A stretch of 6,514 nucleotides of DNA from Deltaproteobacteria bacterium (GTDB taxonomy: Bacteria > Desulfobacterota > Dissulfuribacteria > Dissulfuribacterales > JALVPX01). Under the pieces are notes generated by a model. That model made no database searches. It was not told the DNA's origin and was given only the letters and a program-made list of their open reading frames with translations. The position numbers and the translations under genes were made by a program. How positions within the stretch are numbered: the stretch's first letter is position 1; every line of letters begins with the position of its first letter. The stretch is taken from the NCBI GenBank assembly GCA_027061625.1, contig JAMOVF010000136.1, forward strand, positions 1 through 6,514, read 5' to 3'. Below, one piece after another: positions 1-6,514 of the stretch.

Positions 1-3000
1 ATTTCAAAATCTGTTTTGACGATTTTAAGACGTTTGGATAGGGATTTGCCAGGATATTTTCTTGAGACCCTGGGAAGGCTGCTGGTGATTGTAACAGAGA
101 CGAGCTTGCGTTACTGGCTGGAGCAGGAAGATCCTCTAAAATGGTTTGAAAAGACAATTAAGTCCCAGGGCCTTGATATAGATGATGATCAGAAAGAGTT
201 GATCAAAAAGCTCTTTTCACCTATTTCCCATGCCGCATTTAAAGTAGCTCTTCAAGGGCTTTGGGCCATTCCGATTCAAGGGCTTAGTCCAAGCGAGATT
301 GAATGGCTGGCGAAAAGGCCTGGTCATATGGACATAGTGAGGTCTTACCGCCAAATTGCCAGAGAACTTGGCTCCATACCTGTAACTTCAACATCCAAGC
401 CTACCCAGAACCTGGATGATGTTCCCTCAAGCCTTCAGCTCTTTTTTCTGTTTCACATCTTAGAAATAGAAGGGCTGGCTCCTATACATGAAGAAACCCT
501 GCGCCAGATCAACAAGACCTTGGTATGCCTGGTAAGGCGGGCTGATTTAGAGCGTTTGGCAAAGATACTCCCTAAGAGTTTTTCCCTGCTCAAACAGCAG
601 GTGGGGCATTTTCCGAGAACTGCTCTTCAATGTATTGAGGCGCTTGGGTTAGAGGTGTTCCGCAGGGACAATGAGCGCCTCACAGAACTCTTCCTGGAAG
701 AAGTGGTCCAATTTGGTTTTCAGACCCCTGGCGTTAAAGGTGTGGATGCTGAATGGCAGGTATTGTGTAATCCTGCCCACCTTCAGAATATAAGGGTATG
801 GCTTAAGCTTATTGAATTTAAGCCAAAGCTTTGCAGCACTCTAATCTCTGCTCTTATGCTCAATTTGCGCCTTGCTGGTACATGCATAAGGGATACAGAC
901 CTTTTTCAAAAGGATGTCAGCAGGCTTCTCAACAGCGAAATCGAGCCTGTTTACAACTTGGTAAAGCAGCTAACCAAGGTAATACCCGTCTATTACAATG
1001 AAATTGGCGCAGAAGGCAAACTGCGGGAGGTCTCTACTGAACTCGATGAGATCTCCAACAGGCGGGATATCTTGATCCATTTTTTGAGAAAACAGAGCCA
1101 TGTGGAAAGCAATAACCTCATTGTTGCTTTTATAGAGGCCATTCTCTGTTTCTGGTACAGCAAAGACAAAAGTTGTCTGCGTTCCTTCCTGCCCCCTGAA
1201 ATTTATGAACAAGTTCCAGTACACGGGCAATATGTGGACCATGTCCATAAGCTTGTACGCCATGTGGCGCAGTCTATTGGTCTTGAGCCATTTTCAAGGG
1301 GAGTTCGCAGACTGCTTGATTTGTCCAAGGATGAATTGTCAAAGATCATCGACCAAGTTGATGATGTGCCTGCCTTTGAAAAACAGAGACTTCTGCTTCT
1401 TATTGAGATGTACCGCTTGGAAACCCTCAAATATGAGCTCAGCCCCAGGGAGATCAGGCGCTACCTGCAGGAGGCTGCAAGCTGGGGTTTTGAAGGCCTG
1501 GGCAAGATTGTAGAGGCATTGGACAGGGATGACCCTGAGGAATGTCTTGACCTCATTTTGAATGAACTTGAGCAGCTTAAGGAAGTTATATGTAGCAGCG
1601 AGCACTTTGAAGTAATAGAAAATATTTACCATAAACGTCATATCGCTGCTGATATTCCATCAATGTATGGCCGCTACCATGAACGCAAGTTCGATGCCTT
1701 GAGCCTAACTTTCAGGCTGGAAAATCTTGCAAATCTCTATTTTGAGCGTCTTATAACCTCGCTTGATGTGCCCTTTATCACCAGGACGATGCTGGTAAGA
1801 ATTTTGAAGTGCCTGAAATTATTCTGGAGGGCTATCAAACTCAATGGCGTGAGGTCTAAAAAGTTTTATACCTATTTGACCTTATTGGAAAAATCTCTGC
1901 AGGTTAGGCGGTTCAGCTTTACGCAATATCAGGATATTGTCCGCGGCCTGTCTGAAGGTGTAAAGGACATGATCTATGTCCATTACATCAGCCCCCACCA
2001 AGACAACATTGCAGTTATCGTGCGCCAGCTGGGCCCTGATAATCTTTTGCCCCAGTTCCGCAGGCTCTATATGAGATCGGCCACTGAGACTGAAGTGATT
2101 GAAAAGATCTCTGAGATGCTGCTTAGGGACCTTATAGCCAATTCCTTCGGCCTCCAATACTTGGATAACTTTATCGCCAGGGTGTGGCAGGTTTTGGGAG
2201 AAGAAAAAGAGGTCTTGGATGAGCGTTCCCTGGATCTGCTGTTGAGCTTTGATCCAGACCAGACGCTTTGTTCTATTTATAAGCCGGAGCCAGCACTGAA
2301 AAACTTAATCCATTTAGGAAACAAGGGCTTTAATCTGGTATTGCTGGTCAATGAGGGCCTTCGGGTTCCTCCAGGGGTTATAGTTACCACTGAAGTCTTC
2401 CGATGGTACTCTATTATCCAGAAATTCAGGCCTGTGCTCAGGGACTTTCAGTGGAGGCTCAGGAAACAACTCAAAAAACTTGAACAGGAAACTGGGCGGA
2501 TATTTGGTTCCACAGATAACCCGCTTCTTTTGTCTGTTAGAAGCGGAGCAGCTATATCTATGCCCGGCATGATGAGCACTATTATAAATGTGGGCAGCAA
2601 CCTTCAAACAACAGAGGCAATTGCCAGGAGAACCGGCAACTTGTGGTTTGCGTGGGATAATTACCGCCGTTTTATTCAGGCATGGGGCATGTCCTTCGGC
2701 CTTTCCAGAGATGTCTTTTCCCAGATAATGAAGGCCAAGAAGAGGCGTCATGGCGTTGAGAAGAAACGCGAATTCAGCGGTGAGCAGATGAAAGAGCTGG
2801 CCCTGATGTATAGAGAAGCGGTATTGGATCATGGCATAGAGATCGTGGATGATCCCTTTGAACAGTTGATGGTGGCATTTAGGCTTGTGCTTGGTTCTTG
2901 GGAATCTGAAAAAGCAAGGGCTTACAGGGAGATAATGGAAATATCAGACAATTGGGGCACAGCTGTAATTATTCAGGCAATGGCCTTTGGCAATATCTCC

Positions 3001-3789
3001 GCCACTTCTGGCACTGGTGTGCTGTTTACAGCCAATCCTTACAGGAAACTCGACAGGGTCTGCCTATGGGGTGATTTTACACCTGGCAACCAAGGAGAAG
3101 ATATTGTCAGCGGCTTGGTTTCCACCTATCCAATTTCCATTGAACAGAAGCAGGAGATGGGCCTTGAAGATCAGATTTCCTTGGAAGAGGCCTTTCCTGC
3201 CATTTATAAAACCCTTTATGACTGGGCCAAATATCTGGTATATGAAAAGAAATGGACTCCGCAGGAAATAGAGTTCACCTTTGAGGGGCCTGAGCCTGAA
3301 GACCTATATATTTTGCAGGGCAGGGACATGATTACCAAGGAGAGAAAGACCATTACCGTCTTTCTGCAAACAGAGGAGCTTGAGGCAAGCTATCTTGGCA
3401 GAGGAATTGGAGTAAGCGGTGGGGCGTTGTCAGGCCGGGCTGTTTTCAATCTTCAGGATATTCAAAAATATCGCACAGAGGAGCCCAATGTGCCCCTTAT
3501 CCTGATCCGTTCAGACACCGTTCCAGATGATATCAAGGAGATATCCCAGGCAGATGGGCTGCTTACTGCAAAGGGCGGGCAGACCTCCCATGCAGCCATA
3601 GTTGCTTTTAGGCTTGGAAAGACTTGTGTGGTAGGATGTTCCCAGATGCAAGTTTATGAAGCCAAGGGATTGGCTACCTTCCATGCCAAGGCAATAAAAT
3701 CTGGGGATTTTATAAGTATAGACGGTTGGAGTGGTTCGGTTTACATGGGCAATCATCCAACTCAGAGCGAGGAACAAGCCCTTTTTTGA
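1..3789 (+). CDS. PPDK-like dikinase with large novel N-terminal domain, no PEP barrel (5' partial)
   Basis: Residue numbers count from a TTG at 16. The frame is open to base 1 and that TTG has no Shine-Dalgarno, so the true start is probably upstream. Residues 1 to about 755 match no family I recognise; they are Leu/Glu/Arg-rich, look mainly alpha-helical and show no clear signal peptide or membrane span, suggesting a cytosolic protein. Residues about 760-1110 are a full pyruvate-phosphate-dikinase nucleotide-binding domain: GNKG with K770, SVRSGA-SMPGMM with R842, FAWDNYRRFIQ (878-888), TAVIIQ (982-987), SGTGV (998-1002), NQGED (1025-1029), EFTFE (1086-1090) and LQGR (Q1101, R1103). Residues about 1130-1250 are the swivelling phosphohistidine domain, with GGQTSHAA and the predicted phospho-acceptor H1192. 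The protein then ends, so the C-terminal PEP/pyruvate TIM barrel (roughly 350 residues in PPDK) is missing. ATP-dependent autophosphorylation of H1192 is inferred from intact residues. The final acceptor is unknown, perhaps bound by the N-terminal region or by a separate protein. PEP/pyruvate interconversion by this chain alone is unlikely. Confidence 0.88.
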   Translation: MSKSVLTILRRLDRDLPGYFLETLGRLLVIVTETSLRYWLEQEDPLKWFEKTIKSQGLDIDDDQKELIKKLFSPISHAAFKVALQGLWAIPIQGLSPSEIEWLAKRPGHMDIVRSYRQIARELGSIPVTSTSKPTQNLDDVPSSLQLFFLFHILEIEGLAPIHEETLRQINKTLVCLVRRADLERLAKILPKSFSLLKQQVGHFPRTALQCIEALGLEVFRRDNERLTELFLEEVVQFGFQTPGVKGVDAEWQVLCNPAHLQNIRVWLKLIEFKPKLCSTLISALMLNLRLAGTCIRDTDLFQKDVSRLLNSEIEPVYNLVKQLTKVIPVYYNEIGAEGKLREVSTELDEISNRRDILIHFLRKQSHVESNNLIVAFIEAILCFWYSKDKSCLRSFLPPEIYEQVPVHGQYVDHVHKLVRHVAQSIGLEPFSRGVRRLLDLSKDELSKIIDQVDDVPAFEKQRLLLLIEMYRLETLKYELSPREIRRYLQEAASWGFEGLGKIVEALDRDDPEECLDLILNELEQLKEVICSSEHFEVIENIYHKRHIAADIPSMYGRYHERKFDALSLTFRLENLANLYFERLITSLDVPFITRTMLVRILKCLKLFWRAIKLNGVRSKKFYTYLTLLEKSLQVRRFSFTQYQDIVRGLSEGVKDMIYVHYISPHQDNIAVIVRQLGPDNLLPQFRRLYMRSATETEVIEKISEMLLRDLIANSFGLQYLDNFIARVWQVLGEEKEVLDERSLDLLLSFDPDQTLCSIYKPEPALKNLIHLGNKGFNLVLLVNEGLRVPPGVIVTTEVFRWYSIIQKFRPVLRDFQWRLRKQLKKLEQETGRIFGSTDNPLLLSVRSGAAISMPGMMSTIINVGSNLQTTEAIARRTGNLWFAWDNYRRFIQAWGMSFGLSRDVFSQIMKAKKRRHGVEKKREFSGEQMKELALMYREAVLDHGIEIVDDPFEQLMVAFRLVLGSWESEKARAYREIMEISDNWGTAVIIQAMAFGNISATSGTGVLFTANPYRKLDRVCLWGDFTPGNQGEDIVSGLVSTYPISIEQKQEMGLEDQISLEEAFPAIYKTLYDWAKYLVYEKKWTPQEIEFTFEGPEPEDLYILQGRDMITKERKTITVFLQTEELEASYLGRGIGVSGGALSGRAVFNLQDIQKYRTEEPNVPLILIRSDTVPDDIKEISQADGLLTAKGGQTSHAAIVAFRLGKTCVVGCSQMQVYEAKGLATFHAKAIKSGDFISIDGWSGSVYMGNHPTQSEEQALF

Positions 3790-3827
3790 TTTGTTGAGTG
3801 GGTAAAATACCAATTTATTTCGAAAAA

Positions 3828-3833
3828 AGGAGG
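3828..3833 (+). promoter_or_regulatory. ribosome binding site of the GAPDH gene
   Basis: A perfect AGGAGG lies six bases before the ATG at 3840. It selects that ATG over an in-frame GTG at 3798, which would add 14 residues (beginning MGKIPIYFEK) encoded across this same purine stretch and lacks its own Shine-Dalgarno. Confidence 0.85.
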
Positions 3834-3839
3834 AAAGCA

Positions 3840-5105
3840 ATGAGCATTAAGACAAAGGAACCCCGTCCTATGAAATTGGGTATTAATGGTTTAGGCAGGA
3901 TTGGTAAATTGAGCGTGTGGCATCACGTTGCCAAAAGATCATTTTCTGAGCTAGTTGTGAACATAGGCCGCCAAGTTGGTACAGGCCTGCATGATATAGC
4001 TGCCGCTATTGATCGGGATAGCACCTACGGAAGGCTTGGGGTCTATTTGCACGGTCACAGCTGCATAAAGGTTATAGAAAATTTAAATGAGCAGGAAGGA
4101 ACCATGACAGTAGATGGCGTTCCTGTGCGTATATTGCGTGAAAGCAGAGATCCAAAAGGTATTGACTGGCGCAGATATGGAGTGGATCTGGTTGTTGACA
4201 CCACAGGAGTATTCCGGGATCCAACTGCCCCAGGTGATGATCCAAAGGGTTCCTTGAGGGGCCATTTGGAAGCAGGAGCATCTAAGGTGGTATTGTCTGC
4301 ACCATTCAAGATAAAAGAAAAGGGTCTGGAAATGCCTGAGGATGCTGTTACTACTGTTATGGGTATAAACGAAGATGATTATGTGCCTGAAAAACACGTA
4401 CTTATATCTGCTGCATCATGCACCACTACCTGCCTGGCCTTTATGGTAAAACCCCTCCTTGACCATTTTGGCCCAAAGCGCATACTCAGTGCCTCCATGG
4501 TTACAGTGCATGCTGCCACAGGAAGCCAGAAGGTGCTTGACAGGCTTCCAAAGGCTGGAGCCACAGACACCAGGAAAAATAGAAGCATCTTCAATAATAT
4601 CATCCTTACCACCACTGGTGCAGCCAAGGCCTTGCGATTGGTCATCCCCGAGATGAAGTCCATTGGCTTTATAGCAGAATCTGTGAGGATACCAACAAAT
4701 ACTGGTTCATTGATTGTGCTTGTCTTGACCATACAGGATGAGAGCCTTGAAAATCCCATCAACAGGGAGCTGATCAATGGCATTTACAAGAGTGCTGCTG
4801 AAGGTTCCATGAAAGATTATCTTATTTATACAGAGGAGCAGCACGTTTCTTCAGATATTATCGGTGTGCCGTCTGCAGCATCAATCATTGAAGCCACTGA
4901 GACCCATACTAGAACTGCTGCCATAGAGGTTGATCCAAATTTGGTATGTCAAGGGCCTGAAGAAGCCATGGAGAAGATTACATGTGCTCCTTTGAAGATT
5001 CCTGTTACCCAGGTGGTGGTCTATGGATGGTATGATAATGAGTTGGGCAGTTACACCACCATGCTGGGAGAGAGAATAGAAAGCATTGCAGACAGTATGC
5101 TTTAG
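3840..5105 (+). CDS. gap: divergent glyceraldehyde-3-phosphate dehydrogenase
   Basis: Phosphorylating GAPDH family: converts glyceraldehyde 3-phosphate, phosphate and NAD(P)+ to 1,3-bisphosphoglycerate, reversibly, in the cytosol. The Rossmann motif INGLGRIGK is at 15-23. The active site SAASCTTTC gives nucleophile C194, and VTVHAAT gives H224. R283 (VRIPT), the phosphate-site TTTG (257-260) and WYDNE (397-401, N400) are also kept. The product is 421 residues against about 335 for typical GAPDH. By eye, the extra length is about 10 residues at the N-terminus and insertions of roughly 13, 8 and 9 in the coenzyme domain, 4 in the S-loop and about 29 before WYDNE. Residues changed from the classical enzyme include the NAD-selective Asp after the second strand (I42 here, in VNIGRQ), SNASC to SAASC, CTTN to CTTT, and the Asp of HxYTND (S229 here). 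Coenzyme use is therefore uncertain. It sits 50 bp after the dikinase-like gene and 15 bp before pgk, which supports a triose-phosphate role. A related dehydrogenase with a shifted substrate is possible but less likely. Confidence 0.9.
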   Translation: MSIKTKEPRPMKLGINGLGRIGKLSVWHHVAKRSFSELVVNIGRQVGTGLHDIAAAIDRDSTYGRLGVYLHGHSCIKVIENLNEQEGTMTVDGVPVRILRESRDPKGIDWRRYGVDLVVDTTGVFRDPTAPGDDPKGSLRGHLEAGASKVVLSAPFKIKEKGLEMPEDAVTTVMGINEDDYVPEKHVLISAASCTTTCLAFMVKPLLDHFGPKRILSASMVTVHAATGSQKVLDRLPKAGATDTRKNRSIFNNIILTTTGAAKALRLVIPEMKSIGFIAESVRIPTNTGSLIVLVLTIQDESLENPINRELINGIYKSAAEGSMKDYLIYTEEQHVSSDIIGVPSAASIIEATETHTRTAAIEVDPNLVCQGPEEAMEKITCAPLKIPVTQVVVYGWYDNELGSYTTMLGERIESIADSML

Positions 5106-5107
5106 AT

Positions 5108-5113
5108 AGGAGG
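5108..5113 (+). promoter_or_regulatory. ribosome binding site of pgk
   Basis: AGGAGG begins two bases after the GAPDH stop codon. Two in-frame ATGs follow, at 5115 and 5121. Spacing to the first is only one base, while spacing to the second is seven, so this site decides for 5121. The short gap suggests translational coupling with the GAPDH gene. Confidence 0.85.
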
Positions 5114-5120
5114 CATGCCC

Positions 5121-6317
5121 ATGATCAAGTATTTGGATCAGATAGAAGTGCAGGGCAAACGGGTGCTCATGCGGGTGGACTTTAATGTGCCCTTGGATGA
5201 TCAAGGCAATATTACAGATGATTTAAGGATACAAGGGGCCTTGCCAAGTATTCGATATGTGCTTGAAAACCAAGGCAGGTTGATCCTATGCTCTCATCTC
5301 GGCAGGCCCAAGGGCAAACGGGTTCCTGAATATAGTCTGAAGCCAGTAGCAGCTCACCTTTCAAAAATTTTGGGTTTTGAGGTTCCTCTTGCTCCTGACT
5401 GTATTGGCCCTGAAGCCGAAGAAATGGCGGAAAAATTGGAGCCTGGAAAGGCCATGCTGCTTGAAAACCTGCGCTATCATGAGGGAGAGACTAAAAATGA
5501 TCCAGCTTTTGCCGATGCTTTGGCAAAGCTGGCAGACGTTTATGTAAATGATGCCTTTGCAGTTTCCCACAGGGCGCATGCGTCTGTGGTTGGTGTGCCT
5601 TCCAGGCTCTCTGAGTGTGCTGCCGGCTTTCTGTTGAAAAAAGAGCTTGATTACTTCAACAGGGCAATGGAATCTCCAGCTAGGCCGCTTGTGGCTGTGC
5701 TTGGCGGTGCAAAGGTCTCTGGAAAACTTGGAGCAATTGAACACATACTCCAAAGAGTAGATAAGGTGATCATAGGCGGGGCCATGGCAAATACCTTTTT
5801 GAAGGCACAAGGCCTTGCAACAGGTTCTTCTTTAGTGGAAGATGATCTGCTTGATACCGCAAATGATATAGTAGCAAAGGCAAAGGAAAAAGGCATAAAA
5901 TTTTATCTGCCAGTGGATGCAATAATTGCCCAAGAACTTTCTACTGATGTGGTAATCAAAACGGTTCCAGTGCAAGAAATACCAGAAGGCTGGATGGCCT
6001 TGGACATTGGCCCTGCTTCTGCCAGGCTGTTCCAAGAGGTCGTAGAAGATGCAAAAACGATTGTTTGGAATGGCCCTATGGGTGCTTTTGAAATAGATCT
6101 CTTTAGCCAGGGGACCAGGTCAATGGCCGAAGCCATTGGCAATGCCTTTGCTTTGAGTATCAGCGGCGGTGGTGACACCAATGCAGCAATCAAAAAATTT
6201 GGACAGGCAGATAATATAAGCTATATGTCCACAGGTGGTGGAGCCTTTTTGACGCTGCTCGAAGGCAAGGTTTTGCCTGGTGTTAAGGCACTTGAAGAAT
6301 GTTCTTCAAAGGGATAG
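5121..6317 (+). CDS. pgk: phosphoglycerate kinase
   Basis: Transfers phosphate between 1,3-bisphosphoglycerate and ADP, giving 3-phosphoglycerate and ATP; reversible, cytosolic, monomeric in most bacteria. The product is 398 residues, a normal length for bacterial PGK. The N-terminal substrate-domain motifs are intact: RVDFNVP (18-24, D20 and N22), R36, SHLGRP (58-63), ENLRYHEGE (115-123, R118) and NDAF..HRAHAS (143-155, R151). The C-terminal nucleotide-domain motifs are also present: LGGAKVSGK (194-202, K198 and K202), WNGPMGAFE (316-324), SGGGDT (348-353) and the final STGGGAFLTLLEGK (370-383). No essential residue appears missing, and I see no fusion to triosephosphate isomerase, which is encoded separately just downstream. 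The start at 5121 is chosen because it has correct spacing from AGGAGG and gives the typical MIKYLD-type N-terminus; a start at 5115 would add only Met-Pro. It uses the product of the preceding GAPDH gene and is probably co-transcribed with it. Confidence 0.98.
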   Translation: MIKYLDQIEVQGKRVLMRVDFNVPLDDQGNITDDLRIQGALPSIRYVLENQGRLILCSHLGRPKGKRVPEYSLKPVAAHLSKILGFEVPLAPDCIGPEAEEMAEKLEPGKAMLLENLRYHEGETKNDPAFADALAKLADVYVNDAFAVSHRAHASVVGVPSRLSECAAGFLLKKELDYFNRAMESPARPLVAVLGGAKVSGKLGAIEHILQRVDKVIIGGAMANTFLKAQGLATGSSLVEDDLLDTANDIVAKAKEKGIKFYLPVDAIIAQELSTDVVIKTVPVQEIPEGWMALDIGPASARLFQEVVEDAKTIVWNGPMGAFEIDLFSQGTRSMAEAIGNAFALSISGGGDTNAAIKKFGQADNISYMSTGGGAFLTLLEGKVLPGVKALEECSSKG

Positions 6318-6321
6318 GAGG
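6316..6321 (+). promoter_or_regulatory. ribosome binding site of tpiA
   Basis: AGGAGG overlaps the last two bases of the pgk TAG stop and stands five bases before the ATG at 6327. Ribosomes terminating on pgk would cover this site, so coupled translation is likely. Confidence 0.85.
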
Positions 6322-6326
6322 TTTAA

Positions 6327-6514
6327 ATGCGTAAGCCCTTTTTAGCTGCCAATTGGAAGATGAATAAGACTGTTAAGGAGGGGCTTGAATTTATTCAGGC
6401 CTTTCGGCCACTTGTTGCAGGAGTTGATGGCCGGGATATTGTGATAGCTCCACCTTTTACCGCCTTGCAAGCCCTTTCTAATGCATTGGAGGCGGATGGA
6501 AATATCGCTTTTGC
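6327..6514 (+). CDS. tpiA: triosephosphate isomerase, N-terminal part (cut by window edge)
   Basis: Interconverts dihydroxyacetone phosphate and glyceraldehyde 3-phosphate, feeding the GAPDH encoded two genes upstream. Only about 62 codons are present, against about 250 in the family, because the window ends; nothing suggests a natural truncation. The start MRKPFLAANWKMNKT is the classic TPI N-terminus: the first beta strand ends in the substrate-binding Asn and catalytic Lys, here N9 and K11 in AANWKMN. IVIAPPFTAL (about residues 39-48) matches the second strand, usually VxxxPPFxxL. The catalytic His and Glu and the phosphate loop lie beyond the edge and cannot be checked. The ATG is supported by AGGAGG five bases upstream and lies 9 bp after the pgk stop, so it belongs to the same operon. 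Confidence 0.96.
   Translation, partial: MRKPFLAANWKMNKTVKEGLEFIQAFRPLVAGVDGRDIVIAPPFTALQALSNALEADGNIAF

Noticed and set aside
800..824. Inverted repeat GGCTTAA / TTAAGCC with an 11-base loop
   Set aside because: Seven base pairs in the middle of a coding region, AT-rich in part, with no T tract or repeat copies; consistent with chance.
2314..2832. 172-codon open frame on the minus strand inside the dikinase-like gene
   Set aside because: It lies opposite highly conserved ATP-grasp motifs, has no recognisable protein motif and no supporting context, and is explained by codon bias of the + strand gene.
3747..3787. Possible intrinsic terminator: GGGC (3747-3750), GCCC (3778-3781), then six T
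   Set aside because: The stem is only four base pairs with a 27-base loop, inside the end of the coding region. The T run alone is not enough to call a terminator.
3791..3819. Possible promoter before the GAPDH gene: TTGTTG at 3791 and TAAAAT at 3803
   Set aside because: The two boxes are only six bases apart. Pairing TTGTTG with the correctly spaced TTTATT at 3814 gives a poor -10 and a start on top of the ribosome site.
3798..3839. GTG start giving a 14-residue longer GAPDH
   Set aside because: The extra residues are encoded by the spacer and the Shine-Dalgarno of the ATG at 3840, and the GTG has no ribosome site of its own.
5361..5810. 149-codon open frame on the minus strand inside pgk
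   Set aside because: It lies fully antisense to conserved PGK motifs, has Cys/His-rich composition typical of shadow frames, and matches no family I recognise.

Overview
The window is one strand-uniform, gene-dense block of bacterial central carbon metabolism. All four genes are on the + strand, with almost no intergenic DNA and no RNA genes, mobile elements, CRISPR arrays or large repeats that I could find. The composition is moderate and slightly AT-rich by eye, with frequent AGG/AGA Arg and ATA Ile codons across all four genes, so nothing looks recently imported. The order GAPDH-PGK-TPI, strong AGGAGG ribosome sites and the divergent GAPDH type fit a strictly bacterial, probably anaerobic lineage. 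Desulfobacterota/Thermodesulfobacteriota is my best guess, but it is an inference from general resemblance and is not proven here.

Layout: (1) 1-3789 holds a very large dikinase-like protein of at least 1257 residues, open at the left edge. About 750 N-terminal residues match nothing I recognise and look helical. They are followed by a complete PPDK-type ATP-grasp domain and the phosphohistidine swivel domain with its TSH motif. The protein stops there, so the PEP/pyruvate TIM barrel of PPDK and PEP synthase is absent. (2) 3840-5105 holds a long (421 aa), divergent phosphorylating GAPDH that keeps the catalytic Cys/His but has changed coenzyme- and phosphate-site residues and several insertions. 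(3) 5121-6317 holds an orthodox phosphoglycerate kinase. (4) 6327 to the window edge holds the first 62 codons of triosephosphate isomerase.

Genes 2 to 4 form a tightly spaced cluster (gaps of 15 and 9 bp) for interconversion of DHAP, G3P, 1,3-bisphosphoglycerate and 3-phosphoglycerate. It can run in the glycolytic or gluconeogenic direction. The dikinase-like gene lies 50 bp upstream in the same direction with no convincing terminator between, so it is plausibly co-transcribed. The most unusual item is this protein: an intact ATP-to-histidine phosphotransfer machine with a huge uncharacterised domain in place of the usual acceptor domain, next to triose-phosphate genes.
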